A stretch of DNA of 8,407 nt from Rubrivirga sp. (GTDB lineage Bacteria; Bacteroidota; Rhodothermia; Rhodothermales; Rubricoccaceae). Positions within the stretch are counted from its first letter, which is position 1. Each line of letters opens with the position of its first letter. The stretch covers positions 12,737-21,143 of the forward strand of contig JAAXJP010000339.1 in assembly GCA_012269805.1 (NCBI GenBank), in the 5' to 3' direction. Positions 7,055 to 8,407 of the stretch are shown piece by piece. A program made the position numbers and the translations under genes. The notes under the pieces are model-generated. The model was not told the origin of the DNA. It worked only from the letters and a program-made list of their open reading frames with translations, and did not search any database.

Positions 7055-7076
7055 CTCCGTGAGGCCACCGAGGCGG
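7043..7076. terminator. Bidirectional hairpin between convergent genes
   Basis: CCGCCTCGGT (7043-7052) pairs perfectly with ACCGAGGCGG (7067-7076), giving a 10-bp GC-rich stem with a 14-base loop. The left arm overlaps the end of the CusF-like gene and the first base of its TAG stop. The right arm ends ten bases before the last codon of the TonB receptor gene on the other strand. Neither side has a U-tract. Position between two converging genes and stem strength support a shared transcription end. Confidence 0.65.
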
Positions 7077-7086
7077 ACGGTCCCGC

Positions 7087-8407
7087 CTAGAGGTCCAGCT
7101 TCACGCCGCCGTTGGCGATGAAGCCGTCCGTCGGGGCCCAGATCTCGGCGAACGTCGGCGTCGCGCGCGGGCCGAGGACGACCGGGCCGTAGTCTGTCTG
7201 CTGCGTGTCGAGGAGGTTCTCCAGGTTGAGGAACAGCCGGGCCGGGCCGACGCGCCACTCGCCCATGATCCCGGCCACCCAGTAGCCCTCCGTCCGGTCG
7301 CCGTCCGGGAGCGTCTGGGGGCCGGTGTAGTAGGCCTCCAGTCCGATCCGGCCGCGGCCGTGCTGCTCCCACACGAGAACGGTGTACGTCTTGTGAGCGG
7401 GCGTGAGCGCGAGCGCTTGGCGCCCGCCGTCCACGGCCTCGGTGGCGTCGAGGTAGACGTAGCCGAGGAACAGCTTGAAATCCTCCAGGCCGAAGCGCGC
7501 GTTCGTCTCCAGGCCGCGCGTGAGGACGGGCCCGTCGGCGTTCCGGTAGCGGAGGAGGCCGTCGCCGGCCGCCGTGGCGGGGACGAGTGCGTCGTCGAGG
7601 CGCGTGAGGTAGGCCGCCTGGTTGAGCGACAGCGAGAGGCGGTCGAACAGGACCGTCTGCACGTTGACGTCGACGGTCCCGCCGGCCGAGGTCTCGGCCT
7701 CGACGTCCTCGCTGAGCGGGAGGACGCCCCGGAACGCCCGGCCCTCCGACGGTTCCAGAAACACGGTCGGGGCCTTGTACCCCAGCCCGCCCGTCGCGCG
7801 GACCGAGACGGCCGGGCTCACGCGCACGAGCGCCGAGGCGCGCGGCAGCGCGAACAGCCCGTACTTGTCGTGGACCTCGCCGCGCAGCCCGAGCTCGACC
7901 GCGAGGGCCTCGGCGACGTCCCACGTGTCCTGGACGAACACGCCGGCCGCGCCCTGGGCATAGTCCAACTCTGCACCGGCGGCCTCGCGCTGGTCGAACG
8001 CGTCGGTGCGGAGGTCGAGCCCGGCCACGAGGTCGTGGGGCCCGAGGCGGAGGAGGGCGGAGGCCTCCGAGTAGGTCGCCGTCTGCGCGCCCTCGAACCG
8101 GTAGCCCGGCAGGTCGATGGCCCGGTCGAAGCGGCTCGTGCTCTGCTTGAGCGTCAGCGAGGCCCGATCGGAGAGGGCGTGGTCGAGCCGAGCCTGCGAC
8201 GTGAACCGGAGGCTCTCGCTCCGCTCGGCGTAGCCGTCGGCCTCGTCCGCGACCACGTCGAGGTCGCCGCCCTCGCGGTCCTCCGCCGTCCCCGTGAGCC
8301 CGAGCCAGGCAGTCGTCTGCTCCGAGGGGTAGAAAAAGGCACGCGGCGCGAACGTCAGGCGCCGCGCGTGCGGGAGGTTCGTAAAGGCGTCGCCGTCGCC
8401 GTCGTAA
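7087..8407 (-). CDS. TonB-dependent outer-membrane receptor, C-terminal beta-barrel part (5' end outside window)
   Basis: The C-terminal 439 residues of a TonB-dependent receptor, ending in a TAG at 7089-7087. The reading frame has no stop up to the right edge, so the true start, signal peptide, TonB box and plug domain lie beyond 8407; a Met at 8256 is internal. The visible part is typical barrel sequence: alternating polar/hydrophobic strands rich in aromatic residues, e.g. LTFAPRAFFYPS, LVAGLDLRTDAFDQRE, GVFVQDTWDVAEALAVELGL, GLGYKAPTVFLEPSEG, FRGVLPL, FKLFLGYVYLDATEAVDG, ARLFLNLENLLDTQQTDYG and a C-terminal FAEIWAPTDGFIANGGVKLDL-type end as in Bacteroidota CirA-like receptors. It imports a substrate across the outer membrane using TonB energy. 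At the haem-receptor FRAP/NPDL boxes it has YKAP and RGVLPL, with no His between them, so haem is not supported. It converges on two lipoprotein genes with which it may work. Confidence 0.9.
   Translation of the reverse strand, partial: YDGDGDAFTNLPHARRLTFAPRAFFYPSEQTTAWLGLTGTAEDREGGDLDVVADEADGYAERSESLRFTSQARLDHALSDRASLTLKQSTSRFDRAIDLPGYRFEGAQTATYSEASALLRLGPHDLVAGLDLRTDAFDQREAAGAELDYAQGAAGVFVQDTWDVAEALAVELGLRGEVHDKYGLFALPRASALVRVSPAVSVRATGGLGYKAPTVFLEPSEGRAFRGVLPLSEDVEAETSAGGTVDVNVQTVLFDRLSLSLNQAAYLTRLDDALVPATAAGDGLLRYRNADGPVLTRGLETNARFGLEDFKLFLGYVYLDATEAVDGGRQALALTPAHKTYTVLVWEQHGRGRIGLEAYYTGPQTLPDGDRTEGYWVAGIMGEWRVGPARLFLNLENLLDTQQTDYGPVVLGPRATPTFAEIWAPTDGFIANGGVKLDL

Noticed and set aside
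6548..7924. A 458-codon open frame on the minus strand overlapping the receptor and lipoprotein genes
   Set aside because: Its sequence is Arg/Pro-rich in the receptor region and it conflicts with the receptor frame, which has clear beta-barrel sequence.
8154..8256. Start of the TonB receptor at the Met codon at 8256
   Set aside because: The same frame stays open with barrel-like sequence up to the window edge, and a receptor starting there would have no signal peptide or plug.

Overview
The DNA is very GC-rich (about 70% by eye) and densely coded. It carries Bacteroidota-type outer-membrane proteins (a HmuY-family lipoprotein and a TonB-dependent receptor) and almost no Shine-Dalgarno sequences upstream of the starts. 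This combination suggests a high-GC member of Rhodothermota/Bacteroidota, something like Rubrivirga or Rubricoccus. That assignment is an inference from gene content and codon use, not a database match.

Layout, left to right. (1) Minus strand, 2511 down past position 1: a membrane-bound hybrid histidine kinase with six predicted membrane segments, HisKA, HATPase, a degenerate receiver, an intact receiver and an Hpt domain; its C-terminal end lies outside the window. (2) A 219-bp divergent intergenic region. (3) Plus strand 2731-4197: an RlmD/TrmA-type 23S rRNA m5U methyltransferase with a complete set of iron-sulfur and catalytic residues. (4) A 268-bp gap holding a hairpin, a 13-bp tandem duplication and a nested palindromic element of 114 bp. 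(5) Plus strand 4466-5548: an M42-family metallo-aminopeptidase, coupled by a one-base stop/start overlap to a 92-aa zinc-ribbon protein (5548-5826). (6) Plus strand 5944-6585 and 6677-7054: two lipoproteins, one HmuY-like and one CusF-like. (7) Minus strand, 8407 to 7087: the C-terminal part of a TonB-dependent receptor, converging on the lipoproteins across a strong bidirectional hairpin.

The left two thirds are mostly housekeeping: signalling, rRNA modification and peptide turnover. The right third is the most interesting part. A HmuY-type surface protein, a CusF-type copper-binding lipoprotein and a TonB receptor sit together and look like a metal or metal-cofactor acquisition locus. The HmuY-like protein has no histidine and no internal methionine, so the known haem-ligand pairs cannot be present. 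The visible barrel also lacks the usual haem-receptor boxes. Copper or a copper complex is therefore a plausible alternative cargo, but this is a hypothesis. No RNA genes, CRISPR arrays or transposase genes were seen.
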